Source: Eucommia ulmoides
Lineage: Eukaryota; Streptophyta; Magnoliopsida; Garryales; Eucommiaceae
DNA length: 64,000 bases
NCBI GenBank assembly: GCA_016647705.1
Contig: CM028326.1
Location: 25,559,901-25,623,900 of the forward strand
Direction: 5' to 3'
Position numbers and translations under genes: made by a program. Shown one piece after another: positions 61,926 through 64,000 of this stretch. How positions within the stretch are numbered: the first letter of the stretch is position 1; every line of letters starts with the position of its first letter. The notes under the pieces are model-generated. The model was given only the letters and a program-made list of their open reading frames with translations, did not search any database and had not been told where the DNA came from.

Positions 61926-63389
61926 TACATTTTACTAGTCCTCAAGTGAAACAAAAATGTAAAAAATGAAAAAGTCACTTTCGTAGGGCATACGATTGCA
62001 TTTAGCGCATGCAATAAGCCTTTAAACCCCTAAGCAATCCCTAGCAAACGAGTTATAGTCTCCTGAAGCTTTACAGTAATGATACTTACAAATATTTATA
62101 CCTCTTATGATAATATATTACGCACTATCGGTAAAATTCGGGGATATATATTAGTTGCAACACATGTGAATCGGTGGGATGATCATTATTTCTGTCAGAA
62201 AACACTTAACTTGTTTTCAAATTTTACTTTGTTCATAAAGCTTAATCTCAAGTGTATGTAGTCTCAACACCCATGATTAACAAATAATAAACTAAAACAT
62301 CAAAAAAGACATGATTCTTCTCTCTATTTTATTTATTGTTTATATATATATATATATATATATTAGTTATTTAGCGATTGATATGTACAATATTAGTCTC
62401 ACTAGACTTTCTAGGATGTCCATGTAGTGAGTGTTGGGCCAAAGATCCTAATCTGGTTGGCTCAGGGCATTACGTGTAGAGACACTCTAAAAAGCTTAAT
62501 TGCTCGAACATCATATGCTTCGAGATTAACCGTTCAATCATTTTTTCAACACCTACTCTCACCTTTTGATTCGAACACTCACTACTTGATGAGGTAAGAG
62601 ACCCAGTTACTTAGTGACAATCGATATTTGAGATAAAATAGACTTCATTCTAATTATTTCACAATATATTTTTCAATTAGAGAGAAGAACATAAGTTCTT
62701 TTTTTAGTTGTTATTCAACAAATTGCTAACATGAACTAAAAGTATTACACTTCAAATTAAGGTGCACAAACAATAGTGCAACTTGAAACTCACTTAGATG
62801 CAACTTTCATAACATAACAATTTCACCTCTAAATATCTACATGTGTCCACTAATAACATATTCCCAAACATAAACGGTTATTTTTTTTTTTAATTATAAC
62901 ATTAGATAACCACCCTCTCCCACACCTACTTCTAATATTGTTTTCAATGTAAAGAACGAAAAGAAAATAAGGGAACGGGACAACCCAATGTTGGAGTGGT
63001 TTGGACTACTTGTAGAAATTTCTTAAATTGCCTCCAAACCTATGAAATATGCACATATGGAACAAAAGGCACTATATATATATATATATATATATCTTCA
63101 GCTGGACGTGAGAGGATTACACGTATCCGTAATGAAATAACCCTTTTTTCACATTTTGCTCGATCACCCACCAATCTACCACACGTGGCCAGCAAATAGC
63201 ACTAAATCCCATAAATATTTTTTTGAGAACGAATTCCAACTCATTTTTTTGGGCGCATTTTTTATTGTCCCATCGGTAGGACTTCCAATAATAAATAATT
63301 ACCGTCAACCCATTCTAAATGACGATAATTAGGGTTGGTGGTCAGTCTACTGCATCAAGTAAATTTATTTTAATTTTGAGATGCGGTGT

Positions 63390-63651
63390 CTCTGGTGTAA
63401 TGGGTGTTTTATTGGATTTGATTTTCGAGTGTAATTGGTGTCTGGACTTCGGGTCAGGTCTTGGGTCTCAGGTCTCAGACTGGGTCAATTCGCCATTCTT
63501 GACATTTTTCTCCATTTTTCATTATTTTTTTTGGTATTTCTTTATTCTCTAATTTGTGTTTGCAAATTAACAAATCGTATTATTACTGACTAAAAATTAA
63601 TAAAAAAACTAACAAAATTATAGATTTAGGAGAGAAAATCAATAATGATCA
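63390..63651 (-). repeat. Partial 5' LTR of the Tat-like element
   Basis: It aligns with the outer end of 60514-61913 (CTATTTTTGCTCATTTTCGA-like and TTATTACTGAC.AAAAATTAA sequence). The inner portion is missing or too diverged to follow. Confidence 0.65.
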
Positions 63652-63656
63652 AATAT
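63652..63656. repeat. Target-site duplication AATAT, right copy
   Basis: Partner of 60509-60513. Confidence 0.85.
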
Positions 63657-64000
63657 CCATTTGAAACAGTTTTAAAATTTCTGGAATATGAAAATGCTAA
63701 AAGCATACGAATGGCCTCTAATCTGACTACATAAGCATAGGTTTCTTTATAATCTATTCTCTCTTTTTGGTTGAACCCTTGGATTGCCAATATTGTTTTG
63801 TTATAGATCATAATACCTTACTCATCCTTTTTGTTTCTATAAATCTATTTTCGTTCCAATAACAAGGTAATCATTTGGTCTAGGTATTGGTGTGTAAATT
63901 TTATTTCTCTAAAATTAAATCAATTCATCTTGCATGGCTAATATCCAAGATTCATCAATAATAGCTTTTTTAATATTTTTAGTTTCAGTTCGAGATAGAA
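63652..64000 (-). pseudogene. SIRE-like Ty1/copia pol remnant, part 1 (RT start), runs off the window
   Basis: On the - strand: KAIIDESWILAMQDEL (near 63960-63914), RNKKDE, QGFNQKERIDYKETYAYV, RLEAIRMLLAFSYSRNFK and FQMDI at 63652. This is the beginning of a copia reverse transcriptase and joins directly to KSAF at 60513. Frameshifts interrupt it. The upstream part (integrase, gag) would lie beyond 64000. Confidence 0.82.

Larger units (their letters stand above)
60514..63651 (-). mobile_element. Non-autonomous Tat-like LTR element inside the SIRE-like copia
   Basis: A 3.1-kb element with TGATCGCTC at 60514 and ATGATCA at 63651, flanked by the perfect duplication AATAT. The 3' LTR is 60514-61913. 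On the - strand, GAGGACTAGTAAAATGTAAG then TGTGGGGATA precedes it, the Athila/Tat-style polypurine junction. The 5' LTR at the right is recognisable only in its outer 200 or so bases and seems partly deleted. The internal region (61914 to about 63390) has no gag or pol. Confidence 0.75.

Overview
The window is nuclear DNA from a flowering plant, most likely a eudicot. It is AT-rich and has GT-AG introns, two intact many-exon housekeeping genes and a dense bed of nested retrotransposons. I cannot name the species. No tRNA, rRNA, CRISPR array or bacterial-type operon is visible, and I found no convincing undescribed biochemical system. The unusual content is structural: nested insertions dated by target-site duplications (TSDs), a large inverted duplication, a segment inverted between two LTRs of one element, an expanded minisatellite, and a retroposed ribosomal-protein gene.

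Genes. (1) RNJ, + strand, 30279-44573: a chloroplast-targeted RNase J (metallo-beta-lactamase ribonuclease) with the plant-specific C-terminal trihelix (GT-1-like) domain. I rebuilt 17 coding exons in one unbroken frame (883 residues). A deleted Ty1/copia element and a small MITE sit in intron 1. (2) COG2, - strand, 52483 down to 46125: subunit 2 of the conserved oligomeric Golgi tethering complex, 12 coding exons, 761 residues. The two genes converge across about 1.55 kb; nothing suggests a shared function. (3) An RPS15A (cytosolic uS8) processed pseudogene, - strand, 28513-29023, with a poly(A) tail and a large internal deletion.

Left part (1-15658). A non-autonomous Ty3/gypsy Athila/Tat-like element (146-5532, - strand, TSD GACAT) lies next to older Tat/Ogre-like remains (5538-about 8990). 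Then comes an inverted duplication of a gypsy-type LTR (about 9330-10868 against 10869-12869), followed by a Tat/Ogre-like LTR (12870-14631).

Middle (15659-28042). One full-length but dead plant L1 LINE has an 18-bp TSD. It was later split by a non-autonomous chromovirus-like LTR element (18587-23356) and by a solo Athila/Tat-like LTR (26388-27746, TSD TTAGG). The chromovirus-like element carries a 16-unit, 39-bp minisatellite related to the 3-unit version in the 9.3-12.9 kb inverted duplication.

Right part (52484-64000). COG2's upstream region is followed by a candidate Mutator-like element full of TTACATGTAA palindromes (about 52815-54050), then undefined repeats. At the end, a SIRE-like Ty1/copia pol remnant (- strand, running off the right edge) is split by another Tat-like LTR element (60514-63651, TSD AATAT).

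Exon boundaries come from reading splice sites, frame and family similarity by eye. Family assignments of repeats rest on motifs remembered from those families, not on a database search.
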